Assembly (NCBI GenBank): GCA_016219985.1
Contig: JACRJO010000032.1
Coordinates: forward strand, 62,001 to 126,000
Reading direction: 5' to 3'
Length of the DNA: 64,000 nucleotides
Source: Sphingobacteriales bacterium
GTDB taxonomy: Bacteria > Bacteroidota > Bacteroidia > Chitinophagales > Chitinophagaceae
The translations under genes and the position numbers were made by a program. Shown here piece by piece: positions 27,347 to 35,315 of this stretch. The notes below the pieces were generated by a model, which worked only from the letters and a program-made list of their open reading frames with translations, did not search any database and had not been told where the DNA came from. Each line of letters opens with the position of its first letter. Positions within the stretch are counted from its first letter, which is position 1.

Positions 27347-27901
27347 CTATAATTTTTTCAGGCTATCGAGGAAATGCAATACCGAAGGATCATCCCATTT
27401 CCGGCTGCCGTCCTCCATTACCAGTATCTCCCCCCTTTTATTCATAATGTAGGTGCGGGGGACAAATTGCCCCTGGAAATGGCCGGGCAAAACTGTATTG
27501 GAATAGAAATAGGGCAACGAATGGCGGCTCACCACCGGGCTCCTGCGCACACTATCCACCTGGTCTGTCGTGATAAAGGCAAATACTACCGAGTCATCCT
27601 TTACGGAATTATACAGGCGCTCCAGCCCGGGCATTTCCGCCTTACAGGGCTCACACCAGTATTCCCAGAAATTCAGCACTACTACTTTATCCCGGAATAC
27701 AGCATTATCCAGTATGGAATCCGTTCGCAGCTCATGAAGCTGTAACTGGAAGTCTGTCTTATGCAGGCTGTCTGCCCGGTGAAGCTCCGGCAAATCATCA
27801 CCCCTCATATTTTCGAACTTATCAATAATCAGGACAATATACCCAACCAGCAGGATGATACATACCAGGATACCTGTGAAAAAACCAGCCCAGAATTTCA
27901 T
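27347..27901 (-). CDS. TlpA-like membrane-anchored thioredoxin
   Basis: Thiol-disulfide oxidoreductase of 184 residues. One N-terminal membrane anchor (residues 5-28, FFTGILVCIILLVGYIVLII) holds a periplasmic thioredoxin domain with the active site WCEPC in FWEYWCEPCKAEMPGLERLY. The cis-proline region is in the FQGQFVPRTYIMNKRGEIL segment. It probably reduces or isomerises disulfides in the periplasm. Its start overlaps the preceding 66-residue membrane protein by four bases (ATGA), so the two are coupled. A cysteine-rich exported protein is encoded just upstream. Confidence 0.9.
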   Translation of the reverse strand: MKFWAGFFTGILVCIILLVGYIVLIIDKFENMRGDDLPELHRADSLHKTDFQLQLHELRTDSILDNAVFRDKVVVLNFWEYWCEPCKAEMPGLERLYNSVKDDSVVFAFITTDQVDSVRRSPVVSRHSLPYFYSNTVLPGHFQGQFVPRTYIMNKRGEILVMEDGSRKWDDPSVLHFLDSLKKL

Positions 27902-28098
27902 ATTGATCTCCTCCTTTTATTTCGCCTGAAGAGGTAATAGACCGCCCCCAGCAAAGGCAGGAAATAGATCAGGTTGACCCAGTTACGGCGTTCGGATTCC
28001 GAGCTGAACGCCCGGCGGTTCAGATCAATAACCGCCCAGAGATAAATACCCAGGGCAATGGCTGCTACGGCAAGAATCAGTAGGGATGCTGTTTCCAT
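27898..28098 (-). CDS. Small two-helix membrane protein (PLDc_N-like)
   Basis: 66 residues from the ATG at 28098 (a TTG at 28107 would add three). Two hydrophobic helices (residues ~4-22 and ~43-57) are separated by a charged loop with RRAFSSESERRNW, and the C-terminus is strongly basic (RRNKRRRSI). The arrangement matches the phospholipase D N-terminal-type small membrane proteins common in Bacteroidota, which are not enzymes. The stop overlaps the start of the TlpA-like gene, pointing to a shared membrane function. Confidence 0.8.
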   Translation of the reverse strand: METASLLILAVAAIALGIYLWAVIDLNRRAFSSESERRNWVNLIYFLPLLGAVYYLFRRNKRRRSI

Positions 28099-28117
28099 AT
28101 TTATCAATTTAATCGCT

Positions 28118-28156
28118 TAATAAACCGGGTAACAACAGGTAGTTGCTGTTACCCGG
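28118..28156 (-). terminator. Terminator-like hairpin behind the cysteine-rich gene
   Basis: On the minus strand CCGGGTAACA (28156-28147) pairs exactly with TGTTACCCGG (28134-28125) and is followed by a T-rich TTTATT. It starts 13 bases after the stop of the gene at 28169. Confidence 0.75.
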
Positions 28157-28168
28157 CAAATCTGTTTA

Positions 28169-28870
28169 TTAATAGATTATCGCAAGTATAGCACATGAAG
28201 CGCGCATACTATTAAAGCAACTGGCCCGGTACAGATTGGCCAGGAAACATAAGAGACGGCATTCACTGTCCAGCATACAGGATCTCAGCATGCAATTAAA
28301 GCATTCCCCGTACGTAACATCCCCATTCCCGTTTTTGTCACAAGGGTGAGCAGCCCTGCCGGTCAGGTTATATTTCGTCGCGATATTGTCCGGCAGCGGG
28401 TAGGGAATATAGTTGTTCACCGTTCCATTGACTACCGTAGCCTCCCCGGCCAGGTACTCATCATAGTTCAAATCATAAACCCGGATAGTGCCCGTGCTGT
28501 CATTTGTATTATACTGTACAAAATTTTTGTACAACATCAGGTACCTGCCATTTTTGGGCAACCCGGCATAGTCGTCTTTTACTTTTATAGCCTGGATCTG
28601 GCCGGTCACCTTTTTCTTCCCGTTCTGCACACCTGCAAAAGACAGGTATAAAACGGGTACCTGTTTTTGGATCTCCCCGCTTACGGCTGTACTGTACGAT
28701 ACGAAACTCCGCTGCAGATCCAGGGTGCCGGAACCCGCAAACTGTGACCCGGCCATAAATCCCGCATAATCCGGAGATCGCAGGAATTCCTGCAACAGGG
28801 CGTCTTCGTCCGTTTGTGCCCTGCTGTTAACTGACATTAAAATAAGAAAAAAAAACAATAACTTTTTCAT
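28169..28870 (-). CDS. Exported protein with EF-hand-like loop and cysteine-rich C-terminus
   Basis: No family recognised. From the ATG at 28870 the product is 233 residues with a signal peptide (MKKLLFFFLILMSVNSRAQ). The middle is a beta-rich domain without cysteine. The last ~55 residues hold all eight cysteines with spacing C-x12-C-x2-C-x4-C-x5-C-x3-C-x9-C-x7-C. The first interval is DKNGNGDVTYGE, which has ligands at positions 1, 3, 5, 7 and 12 and Gly at 6, as in a calcium EF-hand loop. The tail is also rich in Leu, Met and Ala and ends in AILAIIY. A terminator follows, then the TlpA-thioredoxin gene pair, which might handle its disulfides; this link is inferred. Confidence 0.8.
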   Translation of the reverse strand: MKKLLFFFLILMSVNSRAQTDEDALLQEFLRSPDYAGFMAGSQFAGSGTLDLQRSFVSYSTAVSGEIQKQVPVLYLSFAGVQNGKKKVTGQIQAIKVKDDYAGLPKNGRYLMLYKNFVQYNTNDSTGTIRVYDLNYDEYLAGEATVVNGTVNNYIPYPLPDNIATKYNLTGRAAHPCDKNGNGDVTYGECFNCMLRSCMLDSECRLLCFLANLYRASCFNSMRASCAILAIIY

Positions 28871-29091
28871 GGCTATACTTTTTTCGCCTACTCTCAAATC
28901 CGTTTTCGGCATTCCCGGGTCAGTGAACATTCCGGCTTACCCGTATAGCTTGCTGCAAAGCGGAACCGCAGCAGGGGATAAGGTATCTGTCATTGACAAA
29001 CCGAAAGTAGCCCCGGCCCAAAAAGCAACCATGGGATTTTCAACAGGAATAATTGTTTTTTTTCAGGAAGGAAGCTGTGGAACAGAGCCAC

Positions 29092-29350
29092 AGAGACGCG
29101 GAGAACGCAGAGATATTCATGCTGCAATCGATGTGTCACGAAGAACCACAAATTTCATTATTTGCAATATTCACTACCTAACTGCTAAATTGAAGTACAA
29201 GCAAATTCTGGCATTATGCCAACGGCCGCGGAGAGCGAAGAGGCATTCATGTTGCGGGTAACATATCTCGCAGAAACACAAATTTCACATTTGCAACTCA
29301 CTATTTAACTGCCAAATTGAAGTGCCGGTAAATTCCGGCAATATCCGAAC
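29092..29350. repeat. Diverged tandem direct repeat, two units of about 130 bases
   Basis: Each unit runs from a CGCGGAG...ATTCATG start, through CACAAATTTCA and TTTGCAA, then TAACTGC(T/C)AAATTGAAGT, to AAATTC(T/C)GGCA. Copy 1 spans about 29092-29223 and copy 2 about 29224-29350. Order of words is conserved throughout, so this is a true duplication. Confidence 0.75.
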
Positions 29351-29477
29351 AGCTACTGCAGCACGGGGTAAGCAGAAAATTTATTCTGTAACCTTGTTAT
29401 CAAATAGATATCCCTGCAAAAAAAACTTTTCGAACTGCATACGCTACCCACCTATGAAGTATCTCGCCCAATCACGA

Positions 29478-29514
29478 GACTACTAACTACTAACTATAGA
29501 CTACTAACTAATAA
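29478..29514. repeat. ACTAACTACTAAC tract behind hmgA
   Basis: Several copies of ACTACTAACTA with small variations end directly at the hmgA stop codon. The same word family flanks stop codons at 22315, 23398 and 44283. Confidence 0.7.
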
Positions 29515-30672
29515 CTATTCCGCCCAGCTCATCACATAATCCTGGTTCTCGATCTCCAGTGCCTGCTTGGTGAGCATCAGCGGACGGAAGGTATCCACCA
29601 TCACGGCCAGTTCTTTTGTTTCCCTGGCGCCGATACTTTTCCCGACTGCCCCGGGGTGCGGGCCGTGCGGGATACCGGCAGGATGCAGCGTGATCATTCC
29701 CCTTGTTACATGCTTCCGGCTCATAAATTCACCTTCCACATAATATAATACTTCGTCACTGTCGATATTGCTGTGGTTATACGGGGCGGGGATGGCATCC
29801 GGATGATAGTCATACAAACGCGGTACGAAGGAACAGACCACAAAAGCGCTTGTCTCAAAGGTCTGGTGCACGGGGGGCGGCATATGTACCCGGCCGGTGA
29901 TGGGCTCAAAATCATGAATAGAGAAAATATAGGGATAACAGCAACCGTCCCAGCCGATCACATCGAAAGGATGCGTGCCATAATGAAGCCCGTATAACAT
30001 TCCCTTCTTTTTTGCCTTGATCAGGAAATCTCCGTTTTCATCAAGGGTGATTAAATCCTGCGGCGGGCGGATATCCCTTTCACAATAGGGCGCATGTTCC
30101 ATCAGCTGGCCATATTTGCTCAGGTAGCGTTTTGGATAACGCAGGGGGGTGAATGATTCCACGATAAATAAGCGGTTATCCGGGGTATTGAAACGGACCT
30201 GGTAAATCGTGCCGCGGGGCAGTACGATATAATCGCCGGGAGAAAAAGGCAATTGGCCATACTGGGTATGCAGGATCCCGCTGCCTTCATGGACAAAGAT
30301 CATTTCATCCGCATCCGTGTTTTTGTAGAAATAATCCGTCATGCTTTCCTGCGGGGCCGCCAGCACAATATGGCAATCACTGTTGACCAGCACCGGCACC
30401 CGGCTCTGCAGGTAATCCTTTACCGGTTTTACCCTAAAGCCCTCGAGGCTGCGGTGTTTCAGCATTTTCTCCTCTGCCACCTGCGGACTCACATCCACCT
30501 GCGGCTCCGTTTTGATGATCATCGTTGGCGGGTGGCAATGATAGAGCAGGGCATAATCATCGCTGAACCCTTCCGTAGAAAATAATTGTTCACTGTATAA
30601 GCCACCATCCGGTTTACGGAACTGCGTGTGGCGTTTGTGGGGAATGTTCCCGAGTTTATAATAGTGGGGCAT
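29515..30672 (-). CDS. hmgA: Homogentisate 1,2-dioxygenase
   Basis: Non-heme iron enzyme that opens the ring of homogentisate in tyrosine and phenylalanine breakdown. The 385-residue product is the shorter Bacteroidota form. It has HKRHTQFRKPDGGLYSEQLF at the N-terminus, a cupin core with SPGDYIVLPRGTIYQV, the iron-ligand region MPPPVHQTFETSAFV (His and Glu), and HPAGIPHGPHPG with the last histidine ligand. No other tyrosine-degradation gene is adjacent, so the rest of the pathway must lie elsewhere. A repeat tract directly follows the stop. Confidence 0.9.
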   Translation of the reverse strand: MPHYYKLGNIPHKRHTQFRKPDGGLYSEQLFSTEGFSDDYALLYHCHPPTMIIKTEPQVDVSPQVAEEKMLKHRSLEGFRVKPVKDYLQSRVPVLVNSDCHIVLAAPQESMTDYFYKNTDADEMIFVHEGSGILHTQYGQLPFSPGDYIVLPRGTIYQVRFNTPDNRLFIVESFTPLRYPKRYLSKYGQLMEHAPYCERDIRPPQDLITLDENGDFLIKAKKKGMLYGLHYGTHPFDVIGWDGCCYPYIFSIHDFEPITGRVHMPPPVHQTFETSAFVVCSFVPRLYDYHPDAIPAPYNHSNIDSDEVLYYVEGEFMSRKHVTRGMITLHPAGIPHGPHPGAVGKSIGARETKELAVMVDTFRPLMLTKQALEIENQDYVMSWAE

Positions 30673-31060
30673 GATTTAGTTTGTAGTTAGTAGTTAGTGG
30701 TTTGTAGTTGGAGAGCCTGAAAGCCGGGAGAGCTAAATAGCTGGGAAGACTCCGTTTGAGAATTCATTTGTTTAATTGACTGGTACATCTTCCGGACTTC
30801 CCGTCTTCCAGACTTTCCGACTTTCGGTCTTCCGGACTTCCCGACTTCCAGACTTTCCGACTTTCGGTCTTCCGACTTCCCGTCTTCGAACCTTCAACAC
30901 TTCCTACTTTCGTACCAATGCCAAGGCAACCACCAGGAAGTAATACTTCCATCGTCTTTTATCGATATAATATGTGAAGTTGCGGTGATATGGCATAAGC
31001 AATCGTTACTTAAAAATAGGAAATTGCCCCGGTTCCCCGAATTTTGCCTGAATCATCCTT
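30673..31060. other. Intergenic region with tandem repeats
   Basis: About 390 bases between divergent genes. TAGTTAGTAGTTAGTGG words at 30680-30705 and purine-rich AGCCTGAAAGCCGGGAGAGC words at 30710-30750 are followed by the pyrimidine-rich tandem at 30788-30890. The last 170 bases up to the plus-strand gene are unique and should hold both promoters; no perfect box was found. Confidence 0.5.
30788..30890. repeat. 40-bp tandem repeat, about 2.5 copies
   Basis: The unit starts TCTTCCGGACTTCCC and ends CGACTTTCGG. Units lie at 30788-30827 and 30828-30867, differing at one base, followed by a partial third copy. Word content matches the tracts at 4728-4868 and 17850-17953. Confidence 0.8.
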
Positions 31061-31579
31061 ATGACACGTATCGGACTCCTATCAGACACCCATGGCTATT
31101 TCGATGAAGCGATCCCCCGGCATTTCGCCGGCTGCGATGAAATCTGGCATGCGGGGGATTGGGGTCTGAATGATCTGGCCGCTCAAAGCGGCCTGATCCA
31201 TCCCGCCGCTCCAGGCGGCCAGATCACTCTAAGAGGCGTCTACGGCAATATTGACGGTAATGATATCCGCAGCCGCTACCCGGAGCAATTAGTATTTACC
31301 TGTGAGGAAGTAAAGGTCCTGATCCGCCATATCGGCGGCTACCCTCCTCGGTATAACCCCGCGACAAAAAAGGAATTACTCCTGCATCAACCACAATTAT
31401 TCATCAGCGGGCATTCACATATCCTGAAGATCATGTACGATGAAAAGCTGCAATGCCTGCACATGAACCCCGGTGCAGCCGGTAAGCAGGGATGGCATAA
31501 AGTAAGAACCCTGGTCCGGTTTGTGATTGATGGAAAGGATATAAAGAATTGTGAAGTGATCGAGTTGGGGAACAGATAA
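31061..31579 (+). CDS. Metallophosphoesterase of the YfcE/MJ0936 family
   Basis: Phosphodiesterase or phosphatase with a binuclear metal centre, 172 residues. Visible metal-ligand motifs are LLSDTHG near the N-terminus, HAGDWG, VYGNIDGND, the later histidine in IRHIGGY and the GHSH motif in LFISGHSHI. The substrate cannot be told from sequence. Between the second and third motifs lies an extra Ala/Gly/Pro-rich stretch (about residues 38-56) encoded by a 56-base palindrome, which looks like an in-frame insertion of a repeat. The gene is bounded downstream by a bidirectional hairpin. Confidence 0.9.
   Translation: MTRIGLLSDTHGYFDEAIPRHFAGCDEIWHAGDWGLNDLAAQSGLIHPAAPGGQITLRGVYGNIDGNDIRSRYPEQLVFTCEEVKVLIRHIGGYPPRYNPATKKELLLHQPQLFISGHSHILKIMYDEKLQCLHMNPGAAGKQGWHKVRTLVRFVIDGKDIKNCEVIELGNR
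31171..31226. repeat. In-frame palindrome inside the metallophosphoesterase gene
   Basis: TGATCTGGCCGC at 31171-31182 and GCGGCCAGATCA at 31215-31226 are perfect 12-bp inverted arms. Within them two smaller hairpins can form instead (GGCCGCT-CAA-AGCGGCC at 31177-31193 and GCCGC-TCCAG-GCGGC at 31205-31219). Confidence 0.75.
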
Positions 31580-31595
31580 GTTCCAGGGGTTCCAA

Positions 31596-31655
31596 AAGTT
31601 TAAAAGGTTTAAGAAGTTCATCCGTGGACAACAACCTCTTAAACCTTTTAAACTT
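31596..31655. terminator. Bidirectional hairpin between convergent genes
   Basis: AAGTTTAAAAGGTTTAAG at 31596-31613 and CTTAAACCTTTTAAACTT at 31638-31655 are an exact 18-bp inverted repeat with a 24-base loop. It lies between two convergent genes. It is AT-rich and lacks a classical U-tract, so it may act as a weak terminator or simply be a repeat. Confidence 0.5.
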
Positions 31656-31666
31656 CTTAAACCTCC

Positions 31667-32104
31667 CTACATCCCGGGAAACCAGGCACGTCCCGCCCCT
31701 ACCTCGCGAAACGGCCAGGGAATAGCCACGAGGATAAAAATAAGGGCGATCAGCAGCAGCCAGCCGGTGTTTTTATAATTCAGCGCTTTGGCCTTACCCC
31801 TCGCCAGTGTGATCAGTACAATGGCCACCAGCATCAGCAGGGGATGTTCCACCCAGTAAAAACGGTAAAAGGAATTCTTCATTAAGGAAGGCACTTCTTC
31901 CGGCAACCCGTTTAAAATTCCATAACGGCCGGCAAAGACCTGGTACAAACCGATCAGAAGCATGGCATGCGCGGCAATCATCAGCCAGAGACTGCTGCTG
32001 CGGATACTTTCTTTTTTGGTAAACGCCTGGTAAAGGGCCAGGAGCAGTAATACCAGTAAAACCCAGCGAAGCAAACTGTGCAGGTGAAGCATTCCTGTTT
32101 CCAT
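31667..32104 (-). CDS. Four-helix membrane protein, cytochrome b561-like
   Basis: 145 residues with four clear membrane helices: an HSLLRWVLLVLLLLALYQAF first helix, then helices around residues 38-57, 85-103 and 114-130. Histidines His8, His10, His46 and His87 sit at or near helix ends, a layout that would suit heme binding. Bacteroidota homologues are often labelled cytochrome b-like, but heme binding is not established. It lies alone, 47 bases downstream of a WD40-like lipoprotein gene on the same strand. Confidence 0.75.
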   Translation of the reverse strand: METGMLHLHSLLRWVLLVLLLLALYQAFTKKESIRSSSLWLMIAAHAMLLIGLYQVFAGRYGILNGLPEEVPSLMKNSFYRFYWVEHPLLMLVAIVLITLARGKAKALNYKNTGWLLLIALIFILVAIPWPFREVGAGRAWFPGM

Positions 32105-32151
32105 ATTAAAAAAATTTAAGCAAATATAGGTTTCTCCTGCAAATGACCCCG

Positions 32152-33255
32152 CTATTCAACCCAGTCGGCAATGAATACATTCGTATCACGGGTTCCCCCG
32201 TTGTTCCGGTTGCTGCAGAATACAATCCTTTTCCCGTCCGGCGAAAACATAGGAAAGGCATCAAAGCCCTTATCCCGGCTGACTTTAGTCAGGTTGCTTC
32301 CATCCTCATTGATCGTATAAAGATTGAACGGGAACCCTCTCTTATATTCATGGTTGCTGGCAAAAATGATCCGTTTGCTGTCGGGCATAAAGGCCGGCGC
32401 CCAGTTGGCCTGCCCGTAGGAAGTAACCTGGTGCGGGTTGCTGCCATCGGCATTGGCCACCCATACTTCCATATTGGTGGGAGCCACCAGGTTCTGCGCC
32501 AGCAGCTCTTTATACTCACTGATCTCGGCTTCTGTCTTGGGACGGGAAGCCCGCCAGATCAGCTTGCTGCCATCCGGGCTGAACCAGGCGCCGCCGTCAT
32601 AACCCAGCAGGTTGGTCACCCTTTTTTCTTCACCGGTTTTGAGATTCATAATATACAGATCAATATCACCGTCCTTATCACTGGTATAGAGCATTTTCTC
32701 CCCGTCAGGCGATAAAGTGGCTTCCGCGTCATAACCTTTTGAATGTGTCAGCTGTTTTACAATATTACCCTCCAGGTCGGCCATGAAAATATCATAACTG
32801 TCGTACAAGGGCCAGATATATTTATTGCCGTACTTACTGCGGTCCGGAACAGGGGGACAATCCGCACTGCCCAGGTGGGTGGAGGCGTAAATAATATGCT
32901 TACCGTCTTTGGTAAAAAAGGGACAGGTGGTACGGCCCTTGCCGGTACTGATCAGTTTATAGTTAAACGCTTCCCCTGGTTTGGCCGGCACTTTACCCAT
33001 GAATATCTGGTCGCAGTTCAGGCCCTCTTTAGGATTGGTCCGCTGGAACACAATATACTTCCCGTTAAAACTCCAGTAGGCCTCCGCGTTATCCCCGCCA
33101 AAGGTAAGCTGGCGGATATTCTTCAGGTGCACCTCATCCGGGTAACGGAGGGTATCGGCCACCGGGGTTGAACCGGATAATTTCGAGGAATTTTTGCAGG
33201 CGGAAAAGGAAAGTACTCCCCCGGCCATAACTAAAAGCAATGCAAGTTTTTTCAT
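32152..33255 (-). CDS. TolB-like (PD40 beta-propeller) lipoprotein
   Basis: 367 residues from the ATG at 33255, with signal peptide and lipobox FSAC. The mature part is made of repeated PD40/WD40-like units seen as FSPDGSKLIW, LSPDGEKMLY, FMPDSKRIIF and FSPDGKRIVFCSN, each preceded by a turn, which form a beta propeller. A similar domain is found in TolB and in peptidase-associated proteins of this phylum. No peptidase domain is present, so it is probably a periplasmic or surface binding protein. The frame runs 32 codons further upstream, without a signal peptide, so the internal ATG is preferred. Confidence 0.85.
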   Translation of the reverse strand: MKKLALLLVMAGGVLSFSACKNSSKLSGSTPVADTLRYPDEVHLKNIRQLTFGGDNAEAYWSFNGKYIVFQRTNPKEGLNCDQIFMGKVPAKPGEAFNYKLISTGKGRTTCPFFTKDGKHIIYASTHLGSADCPPVPDRSKYGNKYIWPLYDSYDIFMADLEGNIVKQLTHSKGYDAEATLSPDGEKMLYTSDKDGDIDLYIMNLKTGEEKRVTNLLGYDGGAWFSPDGSKLIWRASRPKTEAEISEYKELLAQNLVAPTNMEVWVANADGSNPHQVTSYGQANWAPAFMPDSKRIIFASNHEYKRGFPFNLYTINEDGSNLTKVSRDKGFDAFPMFSPDGKRIVFCSNRNNGGTRDTNVFIADWVE

Positions 33256-33390
33256 ACGAATGATGTCTTTGGAACCCGGCACCGGCCGGTTTGTAAAGGT
33301 ATTTTTGTTACTACGTTGGTTTGTCAGATTATTGTCATACCTCGCCGCCAAAAATAATATAGATTTGACTGAAGAAATAAAGAATCTGAG

Positions 33391-34398
33391 ATGAACAAGT
33401 CTGCAAAAATAACGCCCCTTTTCATTTTACTTATGATTTTGATCAGTGCCTGCAAAGATCAGGACAAGGGAAACAGCCCGTTTGATGAATTGCTGGGCCA
33501 GCCTCCTTATACCGTGATAACGGACAGTATTAAAAATGAACCCAAACGGGATGAGCTTTATTTCCGGCGGGCCATCCAGCTCAACACAAATGGGCTCCCC
33601 GAACCGGCCCTGGCCGATTTCCGGAAAGCCTGGTCACTAAAGAAAGACGAAAAATACGCGTTCGGCATCGGCTCCCTCCTGCTCGAATCCAAACCGGACG
33701 AAGCGGTCTTATTCCTGGAGGAAGCCATAAATATCCTCCCCGGAAGCCGGTTGCTGAACCTGACCCTGGCCCGCGGCTATGATGCCCTGGGAAAAACGGA
33801 GGAGGCCCTGCAGACCTGCGACCGGGTCCTGGACAAAAACCCGGAACAAGTAGACGTATTGAAAATGAAAGCGGATCTCCTCGGTAAAAAAGGGAATGAC
33901 AGTGAGGCCTTATCCATCTTCGAAAAAGCATATAACCTGGCCCCCTTTGACGTGGAACTGAACTATATCCTGGCCCTGAAATACGCCGAAGCCAAAAATC
34001 CCCGGGTGCTGAATCTCTGCGATTCCCTGATCAGGGCGGATTCCCTCGGTACCCATGCCGAACCCTATTATTACAAGGGTATTTATTATTCCACTATAAA
34101 TGATAAACCCAAAGCCCTTTCCCTTTTTGATGCAGCCGTTAAACAGGACTATTATTTCCTCGACGCGTATATTGAAAAAGGCGCTCTTTTGTTTGAAATG
34201 AAAAGAAACAAGGATGCCCTGGCCGTCTTCAACCTGGCCCTGACCATTTCGCCCAAATTCGCGGATACCTATTACTGGATCGCCAAATGCCAGCAGGCCC
34301 TGGGGCAAATGGAAGACGCCAAGTTGAATTACCAGCGGGCTTTTGGATTGGATAACACTTTCCAGACCGCGAAAGATTCAGCGGAAAAAATAAAATAA
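33391..34398 (+). CDS. TPR-repeat lipoprotein
   Basis: 335 residues with a signal peptide and lipobox ISAC, followed by about seven tetratricopeptide repeats covering residues ~55-325. Examples are ALADFRKAWSLKKDEKYAFG, AVLFLEEAINILPGSRLL and ALAVFNLALTISPKFADT. TPR solenoids bind partner proteins, and lipid-anchored forms in Bacteroidota are common in secretion and assembly complexes. The specific partner is not visible. It is divergent from the beta-propeller lipoprotein gene, with 135 bases between their start codons, where promoters for both should lie. Confidence 0.88.
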   Translation: MNKSAKITPLFILLMILISACKDQDKGNSPFDELLGQPPYTVITDSIKNEPKRDELYFRRAIQLNTNGLPEPALADFRKAWSLKKDEKYAFGIGSLLLESKPDEAVLFLEEAINILPGSRLLNLTLARGYDALGKTEEALQTCDRVLDKNPEQVDVLKMKADLLGKKGNDSEALSIFEKAYNLAPFDVELNYILALKYAEAKNPRVLNLCDSLIRADSLGTHAEPYYYKGIYYSTINDKPKALSLFDAAVKQDYYFLDAYIEKGALLFEMKRNKDALAVFNLALTISPKFADTYYWIAKCQQALGQMEDAKLNYQRAFGLDNTFQTAKDSAEKIK

Positions 34399-34415
34399 GG
34401 TAGGGGTGGTGGATT

Positions 34416-34506
34416 CAAGAACCAAGAACCAAGATGCCAAGATCCCTGCCTACCGGCAGGCAGGCAAAGAAGCACCAAATATCAAGAACCAAAAAAGTAC
34501 CAAATT
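34416..34506. repeat. Composite intergenic repeat, second copy
   Basis: CAAGAACCAAGAACCAAGAT left and CACCAAATATCAAGAACC right of a short palindrome CCTGCCTACCGGCAGGCAGG at 34445-34464. It matches the composite element at 21166-21290, but with a shorter palindrome centre. Confidence 0.75.
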
Positions 34507-34643
34507 AAAAGTTCCAATGCGTCATCCCGAGAATTGGTGGAGATTGGAGCTTCCCTGATCCTGATTAACCCGTTAACCTGCTAACCCGTCAACCAATCAA
34601 CCATACTACAAAAAATCCGTATTTTCGCCCGCAACTCATCAAT

Positions 34644-35291
34644 ATGCCCATCATCGCCCCTTCTCTACTTTCTGCCAATTTCCTGAACCTGCAGGCCGAC
34701 TGCACTATGTTAAACGAGAGTGAGGCTGACTGGTACCACCTGGATGTGATGGACGGCCGTTTTGTTCCCAATATCAGTTTCGGGCCGATGCTGATCGAAT
34801 TCTTCCGCAAAGCCACTACCAAAACCTGCGATGTACACCTGATGATTGAGGAGCCGGAGAAATATGCGGAGCAATTTAAAAAGGCCGGAGCGGATATCTT
34901 ATCGGTGCATATCGAAACCTGCCGGCACCTGCACCGGAATATCCAGCAGATCAAGGCCCTGGACATGAAGGCCGGTGTGGCCGTAACGCCCCATACCCCC
35001 GTTTCCGCGCTGGGGGATATTCTCGGGGATATCGACCTGGTCTGCCTGATGAGCGTAAACCCCGGTTTCGGCGGGCAAAAATTTATTCCCTACACCCTGG
35101 AAAAGATCAAACAACTGCGAAAGATGATTGATGAACGGGGATTGAAGGTGCTGATTGAAATCGATGGCGGCGTCACCCTCGAAAACGCCCCTTCCATCCT
35201 GGCCGCCGGCGCCGATGTACTGGTAGCGGGGAATACGGTATTCAAAGCCCCCGATCCCAGGGCCATGATCCGGCAACTGAAGCAACTATGA
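34644..35291 (+). CDS. rpe: Ribulose-phosphate 3-epimerase
   Basis: Pentose phosphate pathway enzyme that interconverts ribulose 5-phosphate and xylulose 5-phosphate. The 215-residue TIM barrel has all family motifs: APSLLSANF, the first metal/acid motif YHLDVMDGRFVPN, CDVHLMIEEPE, MSVNPGFGGQKF and the second catalytic aspartate in IEIDGGVT, plus the phosphate-binding end AGNTVF. It is 24 bases upstream of an unrelated small exported protein gene on the same strand. A box TATTTTCG ten bases before the start resembles a -7 element. Confidence 0.96.
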   Translation: MPIIAPSLLSANFLNLQADCTMLNESEADWYHLDVMDGRFVPNISFGPMLIEFFRKATTKTCDVHLMIEEPEKYAEQFKKAGADILSVHIETCRHLHRNIQQIKALDMKAGVAVTPHTPVSALGDILGDIDLVCLMSVNPGFGGQKFIPYTLEKIKQLRKMIDERGLKVLIEIDGGVTLENAPSILAAGADVLVAGNTVFKAPDPRAMIRQLKQL

Positions 35292-35315
35292 TGACAATCC
35301 TGTTGTCAGTATCGT

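Larger units (their letters stand above)
28871..29514. other. Long intergenic region with direct repeat
   Basis: About 640 bases without a believable gene. The first 200 bases hold the leader of the minus-strand gene. A diverged tandem direct repeat occupies 29092-29350, and an ACTAACTACTAAC-type tract at 29478-29514 runs into the hmgA stop codon. A 130-codon plus-strand frame here starts inside the leader and crosses the repeat, so it is not considered a gene. Confidence 0.6.

Noticed and set aside
28869..29261. 130-codon plus-strand frame in the long gap
   Set aside because: It starts opposite the leader of a minus-strand gene and crosses a direct repeat; no motif, composition not gene-like.
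30788..30890. CRISPR-like array
   Set aside because: The 40-base units are directly adjacent, without unique spacers, and there are no cas genes.
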